DNA of 63,618 nt, taken from the NCBI GenBank assembly GCA_005772895.1, contig SXIH01000016.1, forward strand, positions 1 to 63,618, given 5' to 3'. The translations under genes were made by a program, and so were the position numbers. The notes under the pieces were generated by a model, which worked only from the letters and a program-made list of their open reading frames with translations, ran no database searches and was not told the origin of the DNA. The DNA is from Bacteroidota bacterium (lineage in GTDB: Bacteria; Bacteroidota; Bacteroidia; 2-12-FULL-35-15). Shown one piece after another: positions 44,506-53,355 of the stretch (the first letter of the stretch is position 1; the number at the start of each line of letters is the position of its first letter).

Positions 44506-47500
44506 TTATCTTCCTTTCTTTCTGCTTAATTTACTAAAAAGAATTTCAAGACCATTTATCAACTTTTTCAACAGGTCAAAATAAAGAGTAATTGCTAATA
44601 TTAGCGACATTCCCCAAATTACACAAATGTTTACACTATAAGTATCGTAATACTTCCCGAAGAATTTTTTACGAGGTGCAAAAAAGTGTGCTCTTCCCCA
44701 ATCCGAATCAACCGGGTCTAAATAAATTGGGTCTATTTTTTGAACGTAAGCGCCATCTAAATCTAAAATACGATATGGTGTATTTCTGTTTGTAACCAAA
44801 TCTTGCAAGCTCTCATTTTCGTAATCATCCTTGTCTTTTGAATATTGTTTTCGCGCAACGCTGTCTTTTGTCATTTTTCCGACTTCTTTTTCTCTTAAAG
44901 CTGTTGCACGTTTGAAATTGTTCAAATAAACAGTTCTCAATGTGTTGTTTGTAAAGTCTTTTATTTGGTTTGAAACAGTTGGTCCAAATGAAGCAAGTGT
45001 TAAGCTTTCTAATCCACCACACTTCAGCTTTTCGTTTCCGGGTGTTTTTAATTCTTTACGGATTTCGTTTTGAATCATTTTTAAAGCATCTTCCACTTCT
45101 TTTCTGCTTTCCGGTTTTTTATAGTTTGCTTCACAAAATTCAATTTTTTTTGTCATATCTGTCAACCAATAATCTTTCTTATATGTTGCGATATGAATTG
45201 CTTTGTCGAATTTGTAAGTCTTTTTTGTAAACTTATTATCTTTAAATTGTTTTACAGCCAAGGCTTCAAAAGCCCAGCGCGAAGCCATCATATCACCAAC
45301 CAAAGGAACTACACTTTGAGAGGTAATGATGGGATTCAACTTATCAAATTTAACCATCACACCACTAAATAATAATTGCGGGATAATTAAAATAGGAATT
45401 AAGATGTAAATGGTAACTGCTGAGTTGAAACTTGCTGAAATATTTAATCCTAACATGTTGGCAAAACAGAATGTACTAAACAGCAACACCCAATATTGCA
45501 TTGTCATTCCCTGAATCTCCAAAACGTAATTACCAACCAGAACAAATAAAATTGCCTGAATGGACGACAAAGTAAACATGATGATGATCTTCGACCACAA
45601 ATAACTTCCTTTGCTTAAGTTTAAGAACGACTCACGCTTTTGAATTTTTCTGTCGCGGATAATTTCTTCGGCACTTACCGTTAATCCAATAAACAAAGCC
45701 ACAACAACAGCCATAAACATGTAAATGATGATGTTTTCGTTTTCACGGAAAGTGTAACCTTCTTTGTTTGATAAATCCAAATTCACAAACTTAATGAAGT
45801 AAGCAAGGATAAATGCCAATAATGGTGCTTCTAAAAAGTTAATGGAAATATATTGTGTGTTTGTCATTTTCGACAATACATCACGGGTCATAAATACTTT
45901 AAACTGCTTGAACTTATTAGGAATTTTAAAAGTACTTTCCGGAATCTCAGTTATGTTTTCAACTTCTTCAATCGACTTCTCAATTTTTTCTCTGTAATGC
46001 ACATTCCATTCTGATGGAGAAACTTTTCTGTTACGGGTAATGTTACCGTATTCGTCCAATACCTTAGATTCGATAATATTAAAGACTTGTTCGGGATTTA
46101 CGTTACCGCACTCAATACATTCACTTTCATTGCTGTTTACATGATTAACAACAGTTTTGAAATAAATAACCGAATCAACTGGATTGCCATAATAAATCGG
46201 GTAACCGCCTACATCCAAAATCATCAACTTGTCAAACATCTTAAAAATGTCGGACGATGGTTGGTGGATTACCACAAAAACCAACTTACCTTTCAAGGCA
46301 AGTTCTTTCAGTAAGTCCATGATGTTTTCCGAATCGCGTGATGATAAACCCGATGTTGGTTCATCCACAAACAATACAGAAGGCTCACGGATTAATTCCA
46401 ATGCAATATTCAAACGCTTACGTTGTCCACCCGAAATGGTTTTTTCTAATGGACTTCCAACTTTTAAATCTCTTGTTTCAATCAAACCAATGCTGGTTAA
46501 AACATCTGTTACCATTTGTGTGATAACTGCATCTGTTTTATTTCCGAAACAAAGTTTTGCGTTGTAAAATAAATTTTGGAAAACGGTTAATTCTTCAATC
46601 AATAAATCATCTTGTGAAACGTGACCAATTACGCCTTCAATTTTTTCTTTTTCAGAGTGAATATTTATTCCGTTAATTTTTACAGAACCCCCACTCGGAA
46701 TTTCCATTCCGTTTAAAACGTTTAGTAATGTAGACTTTCCGGCACCTGAACCACCCATTATACCAATAAGTTTTCCGGAGTCTTCACTGAAATTGATATC
46801 TCTTAATCCTAATTTTCCGCCTTTAAATTTGTACTCTAAATTTTTCACCACAAAAGATACTTTCGCTTTTGAAGTATCACTCATGAACGAACTTAAAATA
46901 TCACTATAGTAAACAGGTTTTACTTTCGAGCTCCGTAATGATGAGCCCGGTGTAAGAATAAATACTTTTCCTTGGGTAAGTAATTGTCCGTTTAATAAAA
47001 TATCGCTTTTACCATAATACAGTAAAGCATACATGTTTACACTCGGAATCCATAACACACGTGCTTGTCCGGTTACCCCCTCTGCATAAATATGTTTTGT
47101 TTCTTTTAAATCATGAGAAGTTTTGTTGTCAATTATGAGTAAGCGGTTTGATTCAGGAATGCTGTCAATTCCTGCTCTAACAAATTCCATAGCCCGCTTG
47201 AACTCTTCATCTTCAATATTAAATGTTTCCGCCACCGTAGTAACGAATTCCATTTCCTGTTCAGCAATTTCTGTATTGGAATTAATAAATTCAATCAAAC
47301 GAAGTAACACAACCACTTTTTGAACCTGAGTAAGCTCACTGTTGATTTGCGTACAAATTTTTAAAACTTTAACGGAGTTAAGTGAAGTACGTTTAGCTGT
47401 TCCATCTTTCTTTTTAGTTACCTGATGGTGAGCTTCTAAAAATTCATCAAATATGGCAAGGTATTGGTCAACTAATTCCTGATTTAACTGTTGCTTTAAA

Positions 47501-47598
47501 AAGGATTGCACTATTAACCGGCCGTTATCATTTATGCCGTCAACCCTTGCAATAATTGCAAACATTTGCATCAGGGCTTTTAATATTCTTTCACTCAT
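44506..47598 (-). CDS. ABCG-like transporter with TerB/FHA-like N-terminus
   Basis: 1030 residues. Residues 1-~150 look like an all-helical TerB-like domain and ~170-240 like a compact beta domain (FHA-like). The ABC ATPase follows at about 250-480, with Walker A 'GGSGAGKST', signature 'ISGGQRKRLNIALEL' and Walker B 'VLFVDEPTSGLSS'. The C-terminal half has ABC-2 permease spans with a large soluble insert (about 770-930) before the last span. The half-transporter would dimerise. The substrate is unknown. The insert and N-terminal fusion are not in classical ABCG proteins. Confidence 0.85.
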   Translation of the reverse strand: MSERILKALMQMFAIIARVDGINDNGRLIVQSFLKQQLNQELVDQYLAIFDEFLEAHHQVTKKKDGTAKRTSLNSVKVLKICTQINSELTQVQKVVVLLRLIEFINSNTEIAEQEMEFVTTVAETFNIEDEEFKRAMEFVRAGIDSIPESNRLLIIDNKTSHDLKETKHIYAEGVTGQARVLWIPSVNMYALLYYGKSDILLNGQLLTQGKVFILTPGSSLRSSKVKPVYYSDILSSFMSDTSKAKVSFVVKNLEYKFKGGKLGLRDINFSEDSGKLIGIMGGSGAGKSTLLNVLNGMEIPSGGSVKINGINIHSEKEKIEGVIGHVSQDDLLIEELTVFQNLFYNAKLCFGNKTDAVITQMVTDVLTSIGLIETRDLKVGSPLEKTISGGQRKRLNIALELIREPSVLFVDEPTSGLSSRDSENIMDLLKELALKGKLVFVVIHQPSSDIFKMFDKLMILDVGGYPIYYGNPVDSVIYFKTVVNHVNSNESECIECGNVNPEQVFNIIESKVLDEYGNITRNRKVSPSEWNVHYREKIEKSIEEVENITEIPESTFKIPNKFKQFKVFMTRDVLSKMTNTQYISINFLEAPLLAFILAYFIKFVNLDLSNKEGYTFRENENIIIYMFMAVVVALFIGLTVSAEEIIRDRKIQKRESFLNLSKGSYLWSKIIIMFTLSSIQAILFVLVGNYVLEIQGMTMQYWVLLFSTFCFANMLGLNISASFNSAVTIYILIPILIIPQLLFSGVMVKFDKLNPIITSQSVVPLVGDMMASRWAFEALAVKQFKDNKFTKKTYKFDKAIHIATYKKDYWLTDMTKKIEFCEANYKKPESRKEVEDALKMIQNEIRKELKTPGNEKLKCGGLESLTLASFGPTVSNQIKDFTNNTLRTVYLNNFKRATALREKEVGKMTKDSVARKQYSKDKDDYENESLQDLVTNRNTPYRILDLDGAYVQKIDPIYLDPVDSDWGRAHFFAPRKKFFGKYYDTYSVNICVIWGMSLILAITLYFDLLKKLINGLEILFSKLSRKKGR

Positions 47599-47625
47599 TG
47601 TTTAATTGTAATTATGTAGTTTTAG

Positions 47626-47664
47626 AAAAAAAAGGCATTAATACCGCAGTAATTAATGCCTTTT
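47626..47664 (-). terminator. Terminator after the 145-residue secreted protein gene
   Basis: AGGCATTAAT (47633-47642) pairs with ATTAATGCCT (47652-47661); on the minus strand a T8 run follows the stem. Confidence 0.8.
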
Positions 47665-47685
47665 AAATAAGGTTTTGTTTGAATA

Positions 47686-48123
47686 TTATTTTTGTTGTTG
47701 TTTAAATCCAATTAATAAAACCGCTCTTCCTGAACCTTGAGCTCCGCCACTTAATTTCGCTTCAATAACACAATCTAATGTATTAGTGATTTTGAAATCC
47801 CAATAAGGAGCATTCTTAAATTCACTGTTTGTGAATAATAAATTTCTTTCTGAATCGTAAACTGAGAAAACTAAATTACCATCTGATAAACCGCTGCAAG
47901 CAGCAATACGATATAATGTCCCTCCGTAAAGTGTAGTATGAAATTCAGCTGTTTCATCAGCATTCATCAATAAAGCACGGTATTGCTGACCATCAGAGAT
48001 GAATTGATTTTCTAAGTGCTTTGCACATTGTGTAGCAATTGTATCTGCAATTTGTGCTGATGCACTGTTAATTGTAATAAATCCACCAACTACTAAAACT
48101 AATTTTAAAATTCCTTTTTTCAT
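47686..48123 (-). CDS. Small secreted protein of unknown function
   Basis: 145 residues with a signal peptide (to about 'SASA'). The remaining domain is beta-rich with 'LYRIAACSG', 'NLVFSVYDSERNLLFTNSE', 'YWDFKITNTLDCVIEAKL' and a C-terminal 'GRAVLLIGFK'. This layout suggests a small jelly-roll-like domain. I recognise no named family. It lies 49 bases downstream of the lipoprotein gene on the same strand. Confidence 0.7.
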   Translation of the reverse strand: MKKGILKLVLVVGGFITINSASAQIADTIATQCAKHLENQFISDGQQYRALLMNADETAEFHTTLYGGTLYRIAACSGLSDGNLVFSVYDSERNLLFTNSEFKNAPYWDFKITNTLDCVIEAKLSGGAQGSGRAVLLIGFKQQQK

Positions 48124-48172
48124 TTCTGTTATATATTTTATTTGACGATCGAGCTTAGTAACTAAACCGAAA

Positions 48173-49069
48173 TTATCCTACAATTTGACTTCTGATTGAT
48201 TTTACTTTTTGAGTGATTGATTCAATTTGCTCAGGAGTAATGTTTACTTCTGATTTACTAGTGATGGTTGTTGTTTTCTTTTCAGCATCAGTAGTAGGTT
48301 TTTCGTAAGTATATTTAAACTCAACTCCATCAAATACAGTTGAAAGGTCATTTAAGTTGTCAATAAACTCAGTATACTCAGGTTGGCTATAAAATTGAGT
48401 TAACAATTTAATCAAACTTTGTAATGAAGATTTTTGTTCAGCAATTCTGCGCTTTACTTCTTCGTTTGGTTTTGCTTTGTAAACATTTGTTGCAAAGTGC
48501 AAACTTTCTAACCAACCACCTGCAAGTACCAATCCACTCACATCACTACGGTCGTTATTTTTTAAGTATGCATCACTCGAACGGTAAGCTACACCCACCA
48601 AAACCAACATCGAATCTTTGTTTCCTAAGTTTTTTGCAAAACGCTCAATAGTGTTTGCATCAAATGCTCCAGAAACACCTAACTCATCAGCCAACTTCTT
48701 AGCAGAATTTAAGTATCCGATAGCATCTTGATTTTGATCGTAAATAGTTACATAACCCAAATCAGCACCATAAATACCCAAGTTCAACGCTTTTGAAAAG
48801 TTAGTTGAGTAATCAGATGATTTGTTTGATGGATTAAGTATTTCTTTGCTATATGCAGCACCGCTACCTTTGATAAGGAAAGCTGTTTGAATAGGTGATG
48901 GAATACTAAAAATTTCTCCATTAACATTCAAAATGGTTGTTTGAGTACTGTCAACAGGAGGTAAAGCATCTGGATCTTTTGCGTCATCGCCACTACAGCC
49001 TGCTGCAAATAATGCAGAAACCGATAATAATAAAAAAGCTCCTCTAAATGTGATAAATTTCAATCTCAT
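48173..49069 (-). CDS. Lipoprotein of unknown function (paralog of the one at 23 kb)
   Basis: 298 residues with a lipobox AAGC. It shares blocks with the 23658-24521 product: 'NLGIYGADLGY', 'KKLADELGVSGAFD', 'VLAGGWLESLHFAT' and 'AEQKSSLQSLIKLLTQF'. It has an added ~45-residue Lys/Thr/Glu-rich region near the C-terminus. Function unknown. It is probably co-transcribed with the small secreted protein gene downstream. Confidence 0.75.
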   Translation of the reverse strand: MRLKFITFRGAFLLLSVSALFAAGCSGDDAKDPDALPPVDSTQTTILNVNGEIFSIPSPIQTAFLIKGSGAAYSKEILNPSNKSSDYSTNFSKALNLGIYGADLGYVTIYDQNQDAIGYLNSAKKLADELGVSGAFDANTIERFAKNLGNKDSMLVLVGVAYRSSDAYLKNNDRSDVSGLVLAGGWLESLHFATNVYKAKPNEEVKRRIAEQKSSLQSLIKLLTQFYSQPEYTEFIDNLNDLSTVFDGVEFKYTYEKPTTDAEKKTTTITSKSEVNITPEQIESITQKVKSIRSQIVG

Positions 49070-49107
49070 TTCAATTATGGGTTTTTGGTGTTTTTAAAAT
49101 TAATGCT

Positions 49108-49115
49108 CAAAAATA
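49108..49115 (-). promoter_or_regulatory. Candidate -7 box (TATTTTTG)
   Basis: Minus-strand TATTTTTG, a perfect TAnnTTTG, 38 bases upstream of the lipoprotein ATG. The rest of the 298-base gap 49070-49367 holds only the terminator described next and unremarkable AT-rich sequence. Confidence 0.45.
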
Positions 49116-49313
49116 ATACTTTATCTAATAAATCAAACAATTCATCAGCATATTTTTATTATTTTACGATATTGACAAGCAGTGTGGATTTATAAAATCC
49201 TTGTATTTGCTGGGATTTTAGTTTTTGGGAAGAATACATATGCTGAAAGTTTGGATTTTCAGAGCTTTGAAAATTTTTTGATTGGCCTGATTTTGAAGCT
49301 ATTCCAATAAAAA

Positions 49314-49344
49314 TGCCCTCCAGAATTATCTGAAAGGCACTTTT
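49314..49344 (-). terminator. Terminator after the T9SS cargo gene
   Basis: TGCC (49314-49317) pairs with GGCA (49336-49339), and CAGA (49321-49324) pairs with TCTG (49329-49332). On the minus strand the stem is followed by TTTTTATTGG. Confidence 0.55.
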
Positions 49345-49367
49345 ACATTTGGGGATGAATAAGCAGA

Positions 49368-50261
49368 CTATTGAACCGTAAATTTTCCTTGTGTTATTAA
49401 TTGATTATTTCCTTTTACTTGGTAGAAATAACTTCCTTTTGAGAGGTTTTTATCCTGAATTTGAACAATATTGCTCGTTATCGAACCTAAATCCATCACT
49501 TTTTTACCATTTATATCAAAAATTGAAAGATTAGAAGAATTTAGTTGACTTATTTCCACATCAATTGTAAGTGTAGCATTTTCTGAAAAAGGATTCGGGA
49601 AAATTACGGAAGAAACCAATGAATTTGAATTTTCGGAAATCGACATAGGTGTTTCCGGTAAATTTATTCTGTCAACATACAAAGCTGGTAAATTCCAAGT
49701 TATAGTATCAACCATATAATATTTACTGGAATTGAACATAATGATGATAGAGTCAGGACTTACACCTGGCATCAAATCGCTTATGTTTACTGTAAACAAA
49801 GAATATCCTGCACTTGGCCCTAATGTTTTGGTAGAGTAAGCTATTGTGTCACGTTTCAAAGTAGCTGTATTGTATTTTTTTAAGATAACAGTCACTTCCG
49901 CTGAATCACCGCTTGCAACATCTGTATATTTATAATACCCCGAAATAGCTGATGGTTTTGACGTAAAAGGTGTGCCGGAACCCATAAAATCACAATAAAC
50001 TACAGGTTCTTGTCCGTTTACCAATACTCCTGGAGCAATCCCGCAACCCATCCATCCCTGTATTCTTGTGGCAAAAGCTCCCTGATACGAATCGGTGGTT
50101 TGCATTACAGTACCACATGAAAATGGCCACCAATTTGTCGGAAGAATATCGGCAGCATAGGTTGTAGCGGTTCCCCAGCTTTCAAAATTGGGATTGGATA
50201 AGGTTTGTGCATTTGTACTTAAGCCTGCTAAAAGTAAAAATGCGATTAGGAATTTGTTCAT
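49368..50261 (-). CDS. Secreted protein with T9SS C-terminal sorting domain
   Basis: 297 residues. A signal peptide starts at MNKFLIAF; the much earlier in-frame ATG would run into the divergent methyltransferase promoter. A beta-sandwich body ('SNPNFESWG', 'AISGYYKYTD') lies within about residues 20-215, followed by a type A T9SS CTD ('IFPNPFSENATLTID', 'LSIFDINGKKV', 'LSKGSYFYQVKG', 'TQGKFTVQ'). The CTD is cleaved during type IX secretion. The body resembles PCMD/carbohydrate-binding-like sandwiches found in cargo; the ligand is unknown. Confidence 0.85.
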   Translation of the reverse strand: MNKFLIAFLLLAGLSTNAQTLSNPNFESWGTATTYAADILPTNWWPFSCGTVMQTTDSYQGAFATRIQGWMGCGIAPGVLVNGQEPVVYCDFMGSGTPFTSKPSAISGYYKYTDVASGDSAEVTVILKKYNTATLKRDTIAYSTKTLGPSAGYSLFTVNISDLMPGVSPDSIIIMFNSSKYYMVDTITWNLPALYVDRINLPETPMSISENSNSLVSSVIFPNPFSENATLTIDVEISQLNSSNLSIFDINGKKVMDLGSITSNIVQIQDKNLSKGSYFYQVKGNNQLITQGKFTVQ

Positions 50262-50363
50262 GATTTCGGGATTAAGAATTAATATGATACAAATGTAAAC
50301 CTGCTTTACCGATAAGCGTTTGGACAAAAAAAGGGGATAATGGTACTTTTTATGGCAATTGGC

Positions 50364-50371
50364 TATCTTTG
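50364..50371 (+). promoter_or_regulatory. -7 box very close to the RlmL-like ATG
   Basis: TATCTTTG matches TAnnTTTG, and only 5 bases separate it from the ATG at 50377, so the mRNA is probably leaderless or nearly so. Confidence 0.55.
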
Positions 50372-50376
50372 CACAA

Positions 50377-51567
50377 ATGAAGGACGAAAACGACATAAAG
50401 ATGATTGCCAAAACCAATTTTGGTTTGGAAGAATTACTCTCACAGGAATTACAAAGATTAGGAGCAAAAAATGTAGAAATTCATAACCGTGCTGTAAGCT
50501 TTGTTGGAGATAAAGGTTTTATGTATAAAGCCAATTTGTGCTGCAGAGTTGCTCTAAGAATTTTGGTTCCCTTCAAAACATTTAAAGTAAGTGACGAAAA
50601 ATCTTTATACGTTGGAATGCAATCCATCAATTGGGAAGATTATATGGATATTAGTGATACCATTGCAATTGATACTGTTTTAAGTTCCGATTTATTTACA
50701 CATTCACAATACATTTCGCAAAAAGCAAAAGATGCCATCGTTGATCAGTTCAGAGCAAAACATGGTGAACGTCCTTCTGTTGATCTCGATAAACCAACAT
50801 TGAGAATTAACTTACACATTGTTGGCGACACCTGCACAGTTGCATTGGATAGCTCCGGAGAATCCTTACACAAACGTGGTTACAGAGATAAAACAAACTT
50901 AGCACCTATTAATGAAGTGTTAGCTGCAGGATTGGTTTTACTAACGGGTTGGGACAAACGCACAAATTTTATTGACCCGATGTGTGGTTCAGGAACTATT
51001 TTAATTGAAGCAGCATTGATTGCAAATAATATTCCTGCCGGATATTTTCGTGAAGAGTTTGGATTTCAACGTTGGAATAAATTTTTGCCTTACGATGAAG
51101 AATTATGGAATACCATTTTTGATTCAGCAGTAAATAAAATTACCAACCACGAACAGAAAATTTTAGGAGGAGAACTTTCTCCGAACGTTGCAAAAAAAGC
51201 AAAAGAAAATATCAAGTTTGCAAAAGTAGACGACATTGTTTCCATCAAAAATGTAGACATGAAAGATTTTGAAGTTCCTCCCGGAAGAGGTGTGGTTGTT
51301 ATAAATCCGCCTTACGGAGAACGGATGGATAAAGATGATATTGATGAGCTGTATAAAATGATGGGAGATACATTCAAGAAAAATTTCTCAGGTTACGATT
51401 GTTGGATTTTAAGTTCAAACATGGAAGCATTTAAACAAGTTGGTTTGCGTCCGTCCAGAAAAATCCAATTGTACAACGGACCATTGGAATGTCGTTTTAT
51501 GAAATTTGAAATGTATCAAGGGACTAAGAAAGTGCATAAGTTGGAAGGAAGAGCAGAGAAAAAGTAG
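50377..51567 (+). CDS. THUMP-domain class I RNA methyltransferase (RlmL/N-terminal type)
   Basis: 396 residues. A ferredoxin-like/THUMP region (about 1-155; 'KTNFGLEELLSQEL', 'FKVSDEKSLYVGM') is followed by a class I methyltransferase domain with 'DPMCGSGTILIEAALIANN' and the NPPY motif 'VVINPPYGERM'. The NPPY motif indicates N-methylation of a purine base (m2G or m6A); E. coli RlmL (m2G2445 of 23S rRNA) is the nearest function. The ATG at 50377 is set by the adjacent promoter box. Its stop is part of a TAGACAR array. Confidence 0.88.
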   Translation: MKDENDIKMIAKTNFGLEELLSQELQRLGAKNVEIHNRAVSFVGDKGFMYKANLCCRVALRILVPFKTFKVSDEKSLYVGMQSINWEDYMDISDTIAIDTVLSSDLFTHSQYISQKAKDAIVDQFRAKHGERPSVDLDKPTLRINLHIVGDTCTVALDSSGESLHKRGYRDKTNLAPINEVLAAGLVLLTGWDKRTNFIDPMCGSGTILIEAALIANNIPAGYFREEFGFQRWNKFLPYDEELWNTIFDSAVNKITNHEQKILGGELSPNVAKKAKENIKFAKVDDIVSIKNVDMKDFEVPPGRGVVVINPPYGERMDKDDIDELYKMMGDTFKKNFSGYDCWILSSNMEAFKQVGLRPSRKIQLYNGPLECRFMKFEMYQGTKKVHKLEGRAEKK

Positions 51568-51602
51568 ACAATTAAAAAAGTAGACAATAGACAAAAAATA
51601 AA
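51563..51602 (+). repeat. TAGACAR array supplying the RlmL-like stop codon
   Basis: AAGTAGACAA, an A-rich spacer, TAGACAA, TAGACAA, then A-rich sequence. The first TAG (51565-51567) is the stop codon, preceded by AAA AAG as in the DUF885 and OmpH cases. Confidence 0.78.
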
Positions 51603-51620
51603 AAAATTAACATACAGATT

Positions 51621-51665
51621 CGTAATTCGTTGTCACTTCGAGCGGAGTCGAGAAGCGTAATTCGT
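51621..51665. repeat. GAGCGGAGTCGA repeat flanked by 10-bp direct repeats
   Basis: A 25-base unit (51631-51655, TGTCACTTCGAG plus CGGAGTCGAGAAG) is bracketed by two copies of CGTAATTCGT (51621-51630 and 51656-51665). The second copy ends five bases before the pfkA start codon. Confidence 0.7.
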
Positions 51666-51670
51666 ACATC

Positions 51671-52639
51671 ATGAAAAAAATTGCTGTATTTACATCAGGA
51701 GGTGATTCACCGGGAATGAATGCTTGTTTAAGAGCAGTAGTTCGTACTGCCGTTTATCACAACATCGAAGTTGTTGGAATTATGCATGGGTATGATGGAA
51801 TGATTAACAATGAGTTTTTTCCAATGGGAACAAAATCGGTTGCTAACATTATTCATCATGGTGGAACTATTTTAAAAACAGCAAGAAGTAAAGAGTTTAT
51901 GACTGTTGAAGGTCAGAAAAAAGCAATGGAGAATTTAAAGAAACACGGAATAGAAGGTGTGGTGGCAATTGGCGGTGATGGGACTTTTAAAGGTGCTTTG
52001 GAGTTTAGTAAAATGTGCAACATTCCTTTTGTTGGCTGTCCGGGTACCATCGACAACGATTTAGTTGGAACAGATTTCACAATTGGTTACGATACAGCAA
52101 TCAATACCGTTGTGGATGCAGTAGATAAAATAAGAGATACAGCAGAAAGTCATGATCGTTTATTTTTTGTAGAAGTGATGGGACGCGATGCCGGATTAAT
52201 TGCTTTAAGAGCAGGAATTGGAGTGGGTGCAGAAAGTATTATTATTCCGGAAACAAAAACAGACATTGAAGATTTAATCAAACGATTGGAAAACGGAAGA
52301 AAAAATAAATCTTCAAAAATTATTATTGTTGCAGAAGGTGATGAAGCCGGTGGAGCATTTGCAATAGCCGAAAAAGTAAAAAAACGTTTACCCGAATACG
52401 ATACACGTGTTACAATTCTAGGACATATTCAACGTGGAGGAAACCCAACAGCGATGGATCGCGTAAATAGTAGCAGAATGGGTTTTGCTGCAGTGGAAGC
52501 TTTGATGAAAGGAGAAAAAAATATGATGATTGGAATTGTAGATAAAAACATTCAATACACTCCTTTTGAAAATGCAGTAAAACACATTCAGGAATTAAAT
52601 CCGGATTTAATGCGGATGGTTGGCATATTGTCATTGTAA
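51671..52639 (+). CDS. pfkA: 6-phosphofructokinase
   Basis: 322 residues, ATP-dependent PfkA type: 'TSGGDSPGMNACLRAVVR' nucleotide loop, 'GIEGVVAIGGDGTFKGA', catalytic 'GTIDNDLVGTDFTIGYDTA', 'FVEVMGRDAGLIALRAG' and 'GHIQRGGNPTAMDR'. It catalyses the committed step of glycolysis. A repeat unit abuts its start, so its 5' leader is made largely of repeat sequence. The YdcF-like gene starts 1 base after its stop. Confidence 0.97.
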   Translation: MKKIAVFTSGGDSPGMNACLRAVVRTAVYHNIEVVGIMHGYDGMINNEFFPMGTKSVANIIHHGGTILKTARSKEFMTVEGQKKAMENLKKHGIEGVVAIGGDGTFKGALEFSKMCNIPFVGCPGTIDNDLVGTDFTIGYDTAINTVVDAVDKIRDTAESHDRLFFVEVMGRDAGLIALRAGIGVGAESIIIPETKTDIEDLIKRLENGRKNKSSKIIIVAEGDEAGGAFAIAEKVKKRLPEYDTRVTILGHIQRGGNPTAMDRVNSSRMGFAAVEALMKGEKNMMIGIVDKNIQYTPFENAVKHIQELNPDLMRMVGILSL

Positions 52640-52640
52640 A

Positions 52641-53294
52641 ATGAAATCAAACTATATTTTTTGCTTTTTGCTTTCTGCTCTTCTTTTAAGCAGTTGTACT
52701 TTTTTTCGCCCTAAGCCTCCTAAACTTTTCAAGCGCGCATTAAAAAACCAACCCTATGATGTAATTATTGTTCCCGGTTGTCCTTACGATGGAAAAGATT
52801 GGACAACAGCCATGAAAGGGCGGGTGATTTGGGCGGATTATTTGATTGAAAAAGGAATAGCAAAAAACGTAATTTTTTCAGGTGGTGCCATTTATACTCC
52901 TTATGTTGAAGCAAAAGTGATGGCAAAATTTGCGGAAGAATTAGGAACACCCAAGGAAAAAATAATTATTGAAGACAAAGCAGAACACAGCACCGAAAAT
53001 ATTTATTACTCCTACCACATGGCAAAAAAAATGGGGTTTACAAAAATTGCAATCGCGTCCGATCCTTTTCAATCTAACTTGCTAATGCGTTTTTCACGAA
53101 TCCGATTCAAATTGCCAATTGCACATATTCCTTTTGTAATTGATACACTTTCAAAAATTGATGATGTGTATCCGAAAATTGACGCTTCAGATTGTAAAGT
53201 AGAAAATTTCAAACCCATTACAGAAACGCAAACCAAGAAGCAAAGAAGAAGAGGGACTTTTGGGAAGAATATTAAGTTTGAGAAAGAGGAGTAA
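52641..53294 (+). CDS. YdcF/ElyC-like DUF218 lipoprotein
   Basis: 217 residues, a lipoprotein signal (lipobox SSC) and a DUF218 domain: 'YDVIIVPGCPYDG', 'NVIFSGGAIYTPYVEAKVMA' and 'EDKAEHSTENIYYS'. DUF218 proteins such as SanA and ElyC act in envelope integrity or polymer assembly; the activity is not known. The start at MKSNYIF immediately follows pfkA, so the two genes are probably co-transcribed. The C-terminus is very basic. Confidence 0.85.
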   Translation: MKSNYIFCFLLSALLLSSCTFFRPKPPKLFKRALKNQPYDVIIVPGCPYDGKDWTTAMKGRVIWADYLIEKGIAKNVIFSGGAIYTPYVEAKVMAKFAEELGTPKEKIIIEDKAEHSTENIYYSYHMAKKMGFTKIAIASDPFQSNLLMRFSRIRFKLPIAHIPFVIDTLSKIDDVYPKIDASDCKVENFKPITETQTKKQRRRGTFGKNIKFEKEE

Positions 53295-53343
53295 ATACTT
53301 TTCCACAATCCATTATTCGCTCTCATAAAATATAGTTTGTACG

Positions 53344-53351
53344 TATATTTG
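53344..53351 (+). promoter_or_regulatory. -7 box very close to the priA ATG
   Basis: TATATTTG, a perfect TAnnTTTG, 4 bases before the ATG at 53356; the mRNA is probably leaderless. Confidence 0.5.
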
Positions 53352-53355
53352 TTCA

